Below, in pieces: positions 25,477 through 34,125 of a stretch of DNA of 64,000 nucleotides (position 1 is the stretch's first letter; every line of letters begins with the position of its first letter). The stretch comes from Micromonospora lutea. Its GTDB lineage: Bacteria; Actinomycetota; Actinomycetes; Mycobacteriales; Micromonosporaceae. The translations under genes and the position numbers were made by a program. Location: positions 121,007 to 185,006 of the forward strand of contig NZ_BOPB01000028.1 in the NCBI RefSeq assembly GCF_016863535.1, read 5' to 3'. Under the pieces are notes generated by a model. That model saw only the letters and a list, made by a program, of their open reading frames with translations, was not told the DNA's origin and ran no database searches.

Positions 25477-26879
25477 ACCGTGACTACCTGAGCATCGACC
25501 CCCGCAGCGGCGAACCGATCGCTGGCACCCCGACCCTGACCCCCGACGAGACCGCCCGCACCATCGACGGGGCCGCCCGCGCTCAGCGGCACTGGCGTGA
25601 GCGTTCCACGGCGCAGCGCGTCGAGGCGCTACGTGCCCTCTCCGGCGCCCTCGGCGACGCCCGGGACGAACTGGCGGGTCTGCTCGTACGCGAGATCGGC
25701 AAACCGATCGCGCAGTCGGCGGCCGAGGTCGACAAGTGCCGGGCACTCTGCGACGGGTTCGCCGACCAGGCCGAGACCCTGCTCGCCGACCGGCGACCCC
25801 TGGCCGGGAACCTGCCGGCGCGCATCCGGCTGCGTCCCATCGGAGTGATCCTCGGCGTCATGCCGTGGAACTTCCCGTACTGGCAGACGCTGCGCTTCGC
25901 GGTGCCGAACCTGTTGCTCGGCAACACCTGTCTGATCAAACCCGCGCCGAACGCCGCGCTGTCCACACTCGCCCTCGCCGACGTCGTCGCGCGGGCCGGG
26001 CTGCCGGCCGGGACGCTGTCGCCGCTGCTCGTCGCCGAGTCGGCCGTGGCCGACGTGATCGCGCATCCGGCCGTCGTCGGCGTCTCGGTCACCGGCAGCG
26101 TGACCGCGGGTGCGGCAGTCGCGGCCGTGGCGGGTGCGGCGGTCAAGAAGGTCGTGCTTGAACTCGGCGGCTCCGACCCGTTCATCGTGCTGGCCGACGC
26201 GGACGTCGACGCCGCCGCGTCCGCTGCCGCCCGGTCCCGGCTGGGCAACGGCGGGCAGAGTTGTGTGGCCGCCAAGCGGTTCATCGTCGAGCGGCCGGTG
26301 GCCGAGGCGTTCCTCGCCGCGTTGACCGAACAGTTCGCCGCACAGCGGGTCGGCGACCCCGCCGATCCCCGTACCACCGTCGGTCCGCTGGCCCGCGCCG
26401 ACCTGCGCGACCTGCTGCACAGCCAGGTCCGGGAGTCCGTCCGCGCTGGGGCCCGGGTGCTCGCCGGCGGCGAACCGGTCGCCGGGCCCGGCTTCTACTA
26501 TCCGCCCACCATCCTCACCGACGTTCCCGTCGACGCACCCGTGTGGCGGGACGAGACCTTCGGGCCGGTGGCGCCGGTGTTGGTCGCCGACAGCGAGCAG
26601 GAACTGCTCCGGCTCGCCGACAGCGACGAGTACGGACTGGGGGCGAGCGTGTGGACGGCGTCGCCGGAACGCGCCGACCGTCTCGCCGGCGCGCTCGACG
26701 CCGGCATGGTCTTCGTCAACGAGATCGTGCAGAGCGACTGGCGGTTGCCCTTCGGCGGCGTCCGTCGCTCCGGTATCGGCCGTGAACTCGCCGCCGACGG
26801 GATCAGCGAGTTCGCCAACATCCAGACTCACTGGCACGGCCGCCCGTCCGGCCTGCCGTCGCCCACACCGCAGCAGTAG
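25473..26879 (+). CDS. Aldehyde dehydrogenase, succinate-semialdehyde-dehydrogenase-like
   Basis: 468-residue NAD(P)+-dependent ALDH. Visible motifs are the cofactor-site GVMPWNFPYWQ, the general-base Glu in LELGGSDPF, the catalytic Cys in GNGGQSCVAAKRF and the C-terminal FGGVRRSGIGREL. Length and the short N-terminus resemble the YneI/Sad branch of succinate-semialdehyde dehydrogenases, which ends GABA or putrescine breakdown; the exact aldehyde is inferred. The gene sits inside the importer operon, between permease and binding protein, with a GTGA overlap to the permease stop. This ties aldehyde oxidation to the imported compound. Confidence 0.88.
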   Translation: MNRDYLSIDPRSGEPIAGTPTLTPDETARTIDGAARAQRHWRERSTAQRVEALRALSGALGDARDELAGLLVREIGKPIAQSAAEVDKCRALCDGFADQAETLLADRRPLAGNLPARIRLRPIGVILGVMPWNFPYWQTLRFAVPNLLLGNTCLIKPAPNAALSTLALADVVARAGLPAGTLSPLLVAESAVADVIAHPAVVGVSVTGSVTAGAAVAAVAGAAVKKVVLELGGSDPFIVLADADVDAAASAAARSRLGNGGQSCVAAKRFIVERPVAEAFLAALTEQFAAQRVGDPADPRTTVGPLARADLRDLLHSQVRESVRAGARVLAGGEPVAGPGFYYPPTILTDVPVDAPVWRDETFGPVAPVLVADSEQELLRLADSDEYGLGASVWTASPERADRLAGALDAGMVFVNEIVQSDWRLPFGGVRRSGIGRELAADGISEFANIQTHWHGRPSGLPSPTPQQ

Positions 26880-26971
26880 TCACGCATCAGAAGTCACGTC
26901 GCTACCAGACGAGCCGGGCGGGCCAGTCACCTGGACCAACGCGCCCCAGCGATGAAGTGGAGCCGATCGAG

Positions 26972-28171
26972 ATGACCCAACCTGTCGGACGATACTCACA
27001 CCCCCGCCGGTCCGGCCGGACCGTACGCCAGCTGGCCGCCGCGGTGGCGGCGGTGACCGTGCTCGCCGCGTGCGGCGGTGGCAACAGCGCGGACGGACCC
27101 GCCGCCGGTGACTTCGACGGTCGCCCGTGGAACACCGGCGACCTGAGCGGGAAGATCACCAACGTCGGTTTCGGTGGCACCTTCTCCGACGCCGAGTTCA
27201 CCCACGTCTGGAAACCGTTCACCGGGATCACCGGCGTCGAGGTGGTCGAGGTGCCGTGGTCGACCGACATCTACAACCGGATCGAGAGCCAGGTCGCCGC
27301 CGGTCGGGTCGACATCGACCAGTTCAGTGTGACCGCCGGCAACTACGAGCAGTTCGCGGAGTGCTGTCTGGAGGACATCGACTACTCGCTGTTCCCGAAG
27401 TCGGTGCTCGACTCGATGGACGAGAAGTACAAGTTGCCCAAGGCGGTCGGGTACGCCGAGGCGTCGATCGTCCTGGCCTACAACCTCGACGCGTACCCGA
27501 ATGCCGAGTCGCAGCCCAAGTCGTGGGCCGACTTCTGGGATGTCGAGCGGTTCCCCGGCAAGCGCTCGCTGCAGAACTTCGAGCCGGTCAAGGTGATCGA
27601 AGCAGCGCTGCTGGCCGATGGGGTCGCACCGGAGCAGATGTACCCGCTCGACTTCGACCGGGCGTTCCGCAAGCTGGAGCAGATCAAGCCGCACATCGTG
27701 AAGTGGTGGGGTTCCGGCACCGAGGCGCAGCAACTGCTCGCCACCGGTGAGGCCACCATGGTCGCCATGTCCAACGCTCGCATCGAGGACCTCATCGACC
27801 AGGGCGCCAAGGTCGCGTACACCCTGAACCAGGCCCTGGCCCACGTGGACTTCCTCGCCGTGCCGAAGGGCGCGCCGAACGCAAAGGCGTCGATGGCCAG
27901 CATCGCCTTCCGGTTCGAGCCGAGCATCGGCGCCCGGATCGGTGAGGCCTGGCGGCAGCCGATCCCCTCGACCGCCATCTACGACGCGGCCGACAAGAAG
28001 CTCGCCGACCGCTGGACGACATCCACCAACGACGTCCCCGAGCTGGGCGGCGTACCCAACGACATCACCTTCCGGATCGATTCCTTCTTCTGGTACAAGC
28101 CGTACGCGGGCACCGACCGCAGCAACTACGACGTGGTCAACGAACGGTTCCAGAGCTTCATCGCCGGCTGA
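26972..28171 (+). CDS. Lipoprotein substrate-binding protein of the polyamine-type importer
   Basis: 399-residue extracellular binding lipoprotein. The Sec/lipobox signal is clear (QLAAAVAAVTVLAACGGG, Cys at ~residue 32). The mature part has the PotD/periplasmic-binding type II pattern: FGGTFSDAEFTHVWKPFTGI, LPKAVGYAEASIVLAYNLDA, SWADFWDVERFPGKRSLQNF, VKWWGSGTEAQQLLATGEAT. Related proteins bind spermidine, putrescine or other amino compounds; the ligand here is unknown. The ATG at 26972 has GGAG 9 bases upstream; a GTG at 26957 is the alternative. Followed by a 15-bp terminator hairpin. Confidence 0.9.
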   Translation: MTQPVGRYSHPRRSGRTVRQLAAAVAAVTVLAACGGGNSADGPAAGDFDGRPWNTGDLSGKITNVGFGGTFSDAEFTHVWKPFTGITGVEVVEVPWSTDIYNRIESQVAAGRVDIDQFSVTAGNYEQFAECCLEDIDYSLFPKSVLDSMDEKYKLPKAVGYAEASIVLAYNLDAYPNAESQPKSWADFWDVERFPGKRSLQNFEPVKVIEAALLADGVAPEQMYPLDFDRAFRKLEQIKPHIVKWWGSGTEAQQLLATGEATMVAMSNARIEDLIDQGAKVAYTLNQALAHVDFLAVPKGAPNAKASMASIAFRFEPSIGARIGEAWRQPIPSTAIYDAADKKLADRWTTSTNDVPELGGVPNDITFRIDSFFWYKPYAGTDRSNYDVVNERFQSFIAG

Positions 28172-28176
28172 CCGTC

Positions 28177-28209
28177 GTCGGGGCGGTCGCAGGATGCGAC
28201 CGCCCCGAC
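28177..28209 (+). terminator. Terminator after the importer binding-protein gene
   Basis: Perfect 15-bp stem (GTCGGGGCGGTCGCA / TGCGACCGCCCCGAC) with a 3-base loop, beginning 6 bases after the stop. It separates the importer operon from the downstream aminotransferase, although readthrough is possible. Confidence 0.8.
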
Positions 28210-28390
28210 GGACCACCCCCTGCCACCACGCCATCCCACGCCGCACCCCTCATCCCCACCTCCTCCGGTCGCTGCCCGTCGGAGCCGGCGCGCTCGCCCG
28301 CGCCTTTCGGCAGGTGCGCCGGTGCCGGTGTGGGCCACTTTGTCTGGAAGCGGGATCAGCGCGGCGTCCGGGTCGACAAGGAGCTTGCCC

Positions 28391-29704
28391 GTGACCACGA
28401 CATCGTCCAGCCGGATCTCACCGCCCGCCGCAGCCGACCGGCCGCCGGCCGCTTCCCGGCTGTGGCATCCGTTCTCCAGCCTGGGTGGCACCCGCGCCAG
28501 CGAACTGACCCTTGTGGAGGGGAAGGGCGCGCGGGTGCGCGACAAGGACGGAAACTGGTACCTCGATGCCACCGCGGCGCTCTGGTACGCCAACGTCGGC
28601 CATGGTCAGGCCCCGATCGCCGACGCCATCGCCGAACAGGCCCGACGTCTCGCGGCCTACTCCACCTTCGGCGACATGTCCAATCCGGCGGCGGCGGCAC
28701 TTGCCGAGCAACTGGCCGACCTTGCTCCGTCGGCGGACCCGATGGTCTTCTTCACGTCCGGTGGCTCGGACGCGGTCGACACCGCCGTGAAAATGGTCCG
28801 GCGCTTCTGGACGCTGCGCGGCGAGATCGACCGGAGCGTCATCATCTCCCGCGGCCTGTCCTACCACGGCATGCACGGGCACGGCACGTCGCTGGCCGGG
28901 ATCGCCGCGAACAACGCCGGCTACGGCATGGCGCCCGACCCGGAGTTCGTGCGGGTGCCGCACGACGATGCCGGGGCACTGCGGCGCGTCATCGACGAAC
29001 TGGGCCCGTCGCGGGTGGCGGCCTTCTTCGTGGAACCGATCATCGGCGCCGGTGGCGTGTACCCGCCGCCACCCGGCTATCTGACCGAGGTGGCGCAGAT
29101 CTGCCGGAGCGCCGGTGTGCTGCTGGTCGCCGACGAGGTCGTCACCGGCTTCGGTCGTACCGGCGACTGGTTCGCCTCGGCCAGCTACGGCATCGAGCCG
29201 GACCTGTTGCTCTTCGCCAAGGGTGTCACCTCCGGCTACGTGCCGCTGGGCGGGGTGATCGCCGACCGTGGGGTCTGGGAGGTGTTCGCCGACGCCACGG
29301 CGGGGGCCTTCCGCCACGGTTACACCTACTCGGGCCACGCGGTCGCCTGCGCGGCTGCGCTCGCCAACCTGCGGTTGCTGGTCGAGCAGGACCTTCTGGC
29401 CCGGGCGGCCGTGCTGGCTGAGGAACTCGCCGTGCGACTGCCGCGCCTGGCCGAGCTGCCCGGGGTGCGTGAGGTCCGCTGCGCGGGACTGCTCGGCGCG
29501 ATCGCCCTGGACACCGTCCGGGATCCCGCCCTGCCCGAACGGGTGGTACGGCAGGCCCGCGCCGCAGGCGTGCTGACCCGGGTCATCAATGGCGACAGCG
29601 TGCAGCTGTCACCGGCCTTCGTGCTCACCGACGAGCAGCTCGGTCAGCTCGTCGACCGGCTCGCCGAGGCGATCACGGCGGCGGATTCGGTGCGGACCGG
29701 CTGA
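28391..29704 (+). CDS. Class III aminotransferase (omega-amino acid / polyamine type)
   Basis: 437-residue PLP enzyme of aminotransferase class III. Seen are FTSGGSDAVDTAVKMVRRFW, YHGMHGHGTSLAG, the PLP-binding DEVVTGFGRTGDWF and the Schiff-base Lys in LLFAKGVTSGYVPLGG. Such enzymes move the terminal amino group of GABA, beta-alanine, putrescine or similar substrates to pyruvate or 2-oxoglutarate, giving a semialdehyde that the operon's ALDH could oxidise. The GTG at 28391 has AAGGAG 7 bases upstream; earlier in-frame starts lack one. 220 bp and a terminator separate it from the importer. Confidence 0.88.
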   Translation: MTTTSSSRISPPAAADRPPAASRLWHPFSSLGGTRASELTLVEGKGARVRDKDGNWYLDATAALWYANVGHGQAPIADAIAEQARRLAAYSTFGDMSNPAAAALAEQLADLAPSADPMVFFTSGGSDAVDTAVKMVRRFWTLRGEIDRSVIISRGLSYHGMHGHGTSLAGIAANNAGYGMAPDPEFVRVPHDDAGALRRVIDELGPSRVAAFFVEPIIGAGGVYPPPPGYLTEVAQICRSAGVLLVADEVVTGFGRTGDWFASASYGIEPDLLLFAKGVTSGYVPLGGVIADRGVWEVFADATAGAFRHGYTYSGHAVACAAALANLRLLVEQDLLARAAVLAEELAVRLPRLAELPGVREVRCAGLLGAIALDTVRDPALPERVVRQARAAGVLTRVINGDSVQLSPAFVLTDEQLGQLVDRLAEAITAADSVRTG

Positions 29705-29711
29705 CCGCCGA

Positions 29712-29740
29712 CCGGACCCGGTGCACCGTGCCGGGTCCGG
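29712..29740 (+). terminator. Terminator after the class III aminotransferase gene
   Basis: Perfect 10-bp stem (CCGGACCCGG / CCGGGTCCGG) with a 9-base loop, starting 8 bases beyond the aminotransferase stop. Confidence 0.7.
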
Positions 29741-29750
29741 GCCGATCAGC

Positions 29751-29801
29751 GCGCACGCGCGGGCGGACGCAGAGCTCAACCGCGTCCGCCCGCGCGTGCG
29801 C
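29751..29801. terminator. Bidirectional terminator overlapping the 3' end of the LacI gene
   Basis: Perfect 20-bp stem (GCGCACGCGCGGGCGGACGC at 29751–29770 against 29782–29801) with an 11-base loop. One arm lies inside the last codons of the minus-strand LacI gene (ARAGGRG) and its stop codon is in the loop. It separates the convergent aminotransferase and regulator genes. Confidence 0.8.
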
Positions 29802-30855
29802 CGCAGGTGTCGCGGATGACCAACTCGGCCGGGAGCACCTCGTCGACCGCCGGGCCCTGCCGGTCGTCGCCGATGCGCCGCATCAGCAGGTCGAAGGCGC
29901 GACGCCCCATCTCGGGCGCCGGTTGGCGCACGGTGGTCAGCCCGATTCCCTTCAACGCCGCCACCGGCACGTCGTCGAAGCCGACCACGGCGATGTCCTG
30001 CGGCACCCGGACCCGGCGGTCGTGCAGGGCGTCGATGCAGCCGAGCGCGATGACGTCGTCGGCGCAGACGATGGCCGAGGGCGGCCGGGCGGCGGTGACC
30101 AGCCGATGCGCGGTGATCCCTCCGCTGAGGTGGGTGAAGTCGCCGTGTACGACCAGATCGGGGTCGATGTCCAGGCCGGCCTCGATCATCGCCTGTCGGT
30201 ATCCGTCGAACCGGAGTTGATTGGTCGAGGTGTCCGCCCGACCGCCGGCGAAGGCGATCCGGCGGTGGCCGAGCCGGATCAGATGCTCCGTGGCGATCGC
30301 GCCGCCGCGCTGGTTGTCGATGTGGACGCTGTCGAGCGTACCGCCCGGCAGGGTCCGGTTGACCAGTACGACGGGTGTTCCCGCGCGGATCACCCGCTGC
30401 AGGTCGTCGGCGCCGCTCTGCAGCGCCGAGGTGAGGATCGCCCCATCGACCTGGTGCTCCACCAGCAGCTTGAGGTAGTCCATCTGCCGGCGCGGGCTCT
30501 CCTGGGTGTTGCCGAGCACGACGTTGTAGTCGTGCTCGGCGGCGGTGGCCACGATCGCCTCGATCAGCTGGGGATAGAACGGGTTGGTGATGTTGGAGAC
30601 CACCAGGCCGATGAGCTGGCTGCGGCCGGTTATCAGGGTGCGGGCCGCGGCGTTGGGCGTGTAACGCAGCTGTTCCATCGCGGCGAGAACCCGGTTGCGG
30701 GTGACCGCGGTGATCCGGGGATGGTTGTTCAGCACCCGGGAGACCGTCGACTGCGACACTCCGGCCAGCCTGGCGATGTCGTGGCTGCTCACCTTCCGGC
30801 GTTGTCCGGGTGGCGGGGCCGCGACATCGGGTCCACTAGTCATCTTGTCATCCAT
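29776..30855 (-). CDS. LacI-family transcriptional regulator (probable regulator of the catabolic cluster)
   Basis: 359 residues. The LacI helix-turn-helix is at residues ~22–46 (SSHDIARLAGVSQSTVSRVL) with hinge helix AARTLITGRS, followed by a periplasmic-binding-type sensor domain (IGLVVSNITNPFYPQLIEAI, AIVCADDVIALGCIDAL, VVGFDDVPVAALKGIGLTTV). It should bind a CG-centred palindrome and release on ligand binding. The gene is divergent from the TPP-decarboxylase gene; the 166-bp interval holds one copy of the 13-bp motif also found before the importer operon. This supports control of both units and probably autoregulation. Confidence 0.92.
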   Translation of the reverse strand: MDDKMTSGPDVAAPPPGQRRKVSSHDIARLAGVSQSTVSRVLNNHPRITAVTRNRVLAAMEQLRYTPNAAARTLITGRSQLIGLVVSNITNPFYPQLIEAIVATAAEHDYNVVLGNTQESPRRQMDYLKLLVEHQVDGAILTSALQSGADDLQRVIRAGTPVVLVNRTLPGGTLDSVHIDNQRGGAIATEHLIRLGHRRIAFAGGRADTSTNQLRFDGYRQAMIEAGLDIDPDLVVHGDFTHLSGGITAHRLVTAARPPSAIVCADDVIALGCIDALHDRRVRVPQDIAVVGFDDVPVAALKGIGLTTVRQPAPEMGRRAFDLLMRRIGDDRQGPAVDEVLPAELVIRDTCGARAGGRG

Positions 30856-30919
30856 CGCATCAGTGGTCCGTGCGCTCGTATTGGCCGGTCAGGCCCGCGA
30901 TGTCGCGGTGGGGGTGGTC

Positions 30920-30961
30920 TTGACGACGGCCAACGCATCATAGCACCATGCATACGTATTC
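30920..30961 (+). promoter_or_regulatory. Divergent promoter with LacI-type operator
   Basis: TGCATACGTATTC at 30949–30961 is the exact reverse complement of the motif at 22449–22461. A TTGACG at 30920–30925 is a plausible -35 box for the TPP-decarboxylase gene, which would place the operator near the transcription start; the -10 box is not convincing. Confidence 0.7.
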
Positions 30962-31021
30962 CGAGCCGCCTGGGCATGGCGGATTCAACCATGACCGTCG
31001 ACCCCTGCGGCAGGAGTGGTG

Positions 31022-32620
31022 ATGACCTTCCGAACAACCCTCGGCACCGCCGTGGTGCGTGCCCTGGCCGCCGGGGGAGTGGACCGCATCTTCGGCATCC
31101 CCGGCTCCCACACCCTCGGTCTCTACCGTGCGCTCGACACCGCCCGTGTCGAGCACGTCACCGCTCGACACGAGCAGGGGGTCGGGTTCATGGCCGACGG
31201 CGCAACCCGCGCGAGTGGACGGGTCGCGGCCTGCTCGGTCATCTGCGGTCCCGGGGTGGCCAATGTGGCCACCGCGATCGGGCAGGCGTACTCGGACGCG
31301 GTGCCGATGCTCGTGCTCGCCGGTGACCTGTCCCGGGCGGAACGGGGCGGTCGCGGCGGACACGCCCACGAACTGCGTGACCAGGACGCCCTGCTCCGCG
31401 CCGTCACCGACCGGGTGACCCGGGCCAGCGAACCCGAGGACGTCCTGCACGCGGTCCACGACGCGTTGACCCCACGCCGGTGGGGACGTCCCGGCCCGGC
31501 CGTGGTCCAGGTCCCGCAGGACCTCTGGGACGCCCCCGTCGACCCGCCCGGCCCGGACACGAGCGTCGCCCCGGCGCGCCGGCCGCTGCCGGCCGATCCC
31601 GGCGCCGTCGACGAGGCCGTGGCGATGCTCGCCGCCGCCCACCGGCCGGTGATCGTCGCCGGCGGGGGCGCCGCGGGCGCCGCCGAGGACCTGCGCGCCC
31701 TCGCCGAACGACTCGACGCCCCGGTGCTGACCACCCTCAACGGCAAGGGCACGATCGACGCCCGGCACCGGCTGCACGCCGGAATCGTCACCCAGCAGTA
31801 CGGCGTTCCGCACGGTGCCGCGCAGGCCCTGCTCACCGGCGCGGACGTGGTGCTGGCGGTCGCCACCGAGCTCGGCCCGACCGACTTCTGGGCATCCCGT
31901 CCACGGCTGACCGGTCGGCTGATCCACGTCGACGTGGACCCGGTGGCCATCGGTCGTCACCTGCCCGCCGACGTCGCGGTCGCCGCGGATGTCGCCACCG
32001 TCCTCGCCGAGATGGCCGAACGGCTGCCGACGGCGCACCGATCCGGCACCGAGCGTGCCGCCACCTGCCGCCGGCGGATCCTGGACGAGGCGGCGCCGCT
32101 CGCTGCGCCGTACGCCCCGTGGATCGCGGCGCTGCGCCGGAGCATGCCTGACGACGCCTGTCTCGCCGTCGACTCGACCAGCGCCAACTACTACGGGGCG
32201 ACGCCACTGTTCCCGGTGCACCGCCCCCGTGGCTGGCTCAACCCGTCCGGGCTGGGCACCCTCGGCTACGCCGTGCCGGCGGCCATCGGCGCGGCGGTGG
32301 CCACCCCGGGACGGCCCACCGTGGCGCTGGTCGGCGACGGCGGGCTCATGTTCACCCTGACCGAGTTGCTGGTCGCCGCGGAACGGGACATCCCACTGGT
32401 CACCGTCGTCTGGCGCAACGGCGGTTTCGGCGAGATCGCCCGGTTGCTGGAGGAGCAGGGTGCCGGACCGGTCGGCTGTCGCCAGCGCGCGCCCGACTAT
32501 CCGGCGCTGGCCGCCGCTTTCGGTTGTCGGTACGCCGAGCCGCAGACCCCGGCCGAGTTCGCCGCCGTCGTGGCCGGTGGACTCGATGCCAGCGGCCCGA
32601 CCCTGGTGGTGGTGCCGTGA
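31022..32620 (+). CDS. TPP-dependent decarboxylase, 5-guanidino-2-oxopentanoate-decarboxylase (AruI)-like
   Basis: 532-residue acetolactate-synthase-fold enzyme. The N-terminal PYR domain has RIFGIPGSHTLGLYRAL and the activating Glu in TARHEQGVGFMADG; the PP domain has the TPP/Mg motif VGDGGLMFTLTELLVA...WRNGG. Segments such as TDFW(x)nLIHVDVDP and RGWLNPSGLGTLGYAVPAAI resemble, from memory, AruI-type 2-ketoarginine decarboxylases more than true acetolactate synthases, and no regulatory subunit gene is present. It would turn a 2-oxo acid into an aldehyde for the ALDH encoded immediately downstream. ATG 31022 has AGGAG 5 bases upstream. The exact substrate is inferred. Confidence 0.8.
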   Translation: MTFRTTLGTAVVRALAAGGVDRIFGIPGSHTLGLYRALDTARVEHVTARHEQGVGFMADGATRASGRVAACSVICGPGVANVATAIGQAYSDAVPMLVLAGDLSRAERGGRGGHAHELRDQDALLRAVTDRVTRASEPEDVLHAVHDALTPRRWGRPGPAVVQVPQDLWDAPVDPPGPDTSVAPARRPLPADPGAVDEAVAMLAAAHRPVIVAGGGAAGAAEDLRALAERLDAPVLTTLNGKGTIDARHRLHAGIVTQQYGVPHGAAQALLTGADVVLAVATELGPTDFWASRPRLTGRLIHVDVDPVAIGRHLPADVAVAADVATVLAEMAERLPTAHRSGTERAATCRRRILDEAAPLAAPYAPWIAALRRSMPDDACLAVDSTSANYYGATPLFPVHRPRGWLNPSGLGTLGYAVPAAIGAAVATPGRPTVALVGDGGLMFTLTELLVAAERDIPLVTVVWRNGGFGEIARLLEEQGAGPVGCRQRAPDYPALAAAFGCRYAEPQTPAEFAAVVAGGLDASGPTLVVVP

Positions 32621-34125
32621 CCGGCCTGCTCGCCCAGGCCACCGGCGCCTGGATCGACGGTGCCTGGCACCGCGGTGATGTCGTCGAGCCCGTCATCGAC
32701 CCGGCACGCGGTCGGCTGCTGCGCCACCTGGCCGGGCCGGGACCGGCCGGCGTCGACCTCGCCGTGGAGGTCGCCCGCGGGCGGCACACCGGTGGCACCT
32801 GGCGTCGCGCGTCCCCCGCCGCCCGCGCCGCCGTACTGACCCGCCTCGCTGATCTGATCGAGGAGCACGGAACGGAACTGGCCCGCATTGAGACCGCGGA
32901 GACCGGTTCACCGTTGCGGCTGCGCCACGCGGTTGACGTCGCCGGCAGCGCCGCCGCCCTGCGCTGGTTCGCCAGCACCGCCCGCCACCTCGACGGCGTC
33001 GCCACGGCCGAGTACGTCCCCGGGCACACCAGCATGCTGCGCCGCGAACCGCTGGGCGTCGTGGCCGGCCTCGCGCCCTGGAACCATCCGCTGCTGATGG
33101 CGGCCTGGAAGGTCGGGCCCGCCCTGGCCGCCGGCAACTCCATCGTGCTCAAACCAGCACCGCAGACCCCGCTGACCGCGCTCGCCCTCGGGCCGCTGGC
33201 CGCCCGGGCCGGCCTGCCCGACGGGGTGCTCAACGTGGTGACCGGTGGGACCGAGGTGGGGCAGGCACTGGCGTCCCATCCCGACATCGACCTGGTCTCG
33301 GTCACCGGCGGCACGGCCACCGGGCGGCGGGTCCAGGCAGCGGCCGCGCAGCACGTCGCCCGTACCCATCTGGAACTGGGCGGCAACAGCCCGCTCGTGG
33401 TCTTCGCCGACGCCGACCTGGACCGCGCGCTGCAGGCCGCGGTCACGCTCGGATTCTTCAACGCCGGACAGGACTGCACCGCCGCCGCCCGGTTCCTGGT
33501 GCAGCGCTCGCGCTACGAGCAGTTCGCCGAGATGCTGGCCCGGCGGACCGCCCAGTTGACCGTCGGTGATCCGCTGCGCGAGGTCGACCTCGGGTCGCTC
33601 ATCGACCGCGCCAACCGGGACCGGGTCGCGGCCCTGGTCGCGGAGGCCGTGGCGGCGGGCCACACGCCGCTGACCGGCGGCGGGGTCGTGCATCCGGACG
33701 GGCTGTCCGAGGGCGCGTTCTACGCGCCCACCGTCTTCGCCGGTGTCCCCGACGACGCGCCGATCGTCGCCGAGGAGATCTTCGGGCCGGTGGTCACCGT
33801 GCAACCCTTCGACGAGGAGGAGGAGGCGTTGCACCGGGCCAACAACTCACCGTACGGGCTGGCCGCCGCCGTCTACACGCGCGACGTCGGCCGGGCCATG
33901 CGTTTCGCTCGTGACCTCGACGCGGGGCAGGTCTGCATCAACTCCTTCGGCGTCGGTGCGGAAGAGATGCCGCACGGCGGGGTGAAGCAGTCCGGTCACG
34001 GCAGTGACCTGTCGCGGTACGGCTTCGAGGAGTACACCCGGCTCAAGCACGTCATCGTCCATCTCGGGGAGTCCGAGACGGCGGCGATGCCCGAGCGGCC
34101 ACGGGAAGGCGGCACGGATGGCTGA
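32617..34125 (+). CDS. Aldehyde dehydrogenase (amino/guanidino-butyraldehyde type)
   Basis: 502-residue ALDH with AGLAPWNHPLLMAAWKVGPA, general-base Glu in LELGGNSPLVV, catalytic Cys in NAGQDCTAAARF and C-terminal HGGVKQSGHGSDLSRYGFEE. The NAGQDCTA context and the KQSGHGSDLS ending are typical of gamma-aminobutyraldehyde-dehydrogenase-like enzymes. A GTGA overlap couples it to the TPP decarboxylase, making decarboxylation followed by aldehyde oxidation the natural reading. The C-terminal ~20 residues are charged and overlap the next gene by 8 bases. Confidence 0.88.
   Translation: MTGLLAQATGAWIDGAWHRGDVVEPVIDPARGRLLRHLAGPGPAGVDLAVEVARGRHTGGTWRRASPAARAAVLTRLADLIEEHGTELARIETAETGSPLRLRHAVDVAGSAAALRWFASTARHLDGVATAEYVPGHTSMLRREPLGVVAGLAPWNHPLLMAAWKVGPALAAGNSIVLKPAPQTPLTALALGPLAARAGLPDGVLNVVTGGTEVGQALASHPDIDLVSVTGGTATGRRVQAAAAQHVARTHLELGGNSPLVVFADADLDRALQAAVTLGFFNAGQDCTAAARFLVQRSRYEQFAEMLARRTAQLTVGDPLREVDLGSLIDRANRDRVAALVAEAVAAGHTPLTGGGVVHPDGLSEGAFYAPTVFAGVPDDAPIVAEEIFGPVVTVQPFDEEEEALHRANNSPYGLAAAVYTRDVGRAMRFARDLDAGQVCINSFGVGAEEMPHGGVKQSGHGSDLSRYGFEEYTRLKHVIVHLGESETAAMPERPREGGTDG

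Noticed and set aside
31022..32620. TPP enzyme as acetolactate synthase or sulfoacetaldehyde acetyltransferase
   Set aside because: No regulatory subunit or phosphate acetyltransferase gene nearby, and local segments fit AruI-type decarboxylases better. Not fully excluded without a tree.
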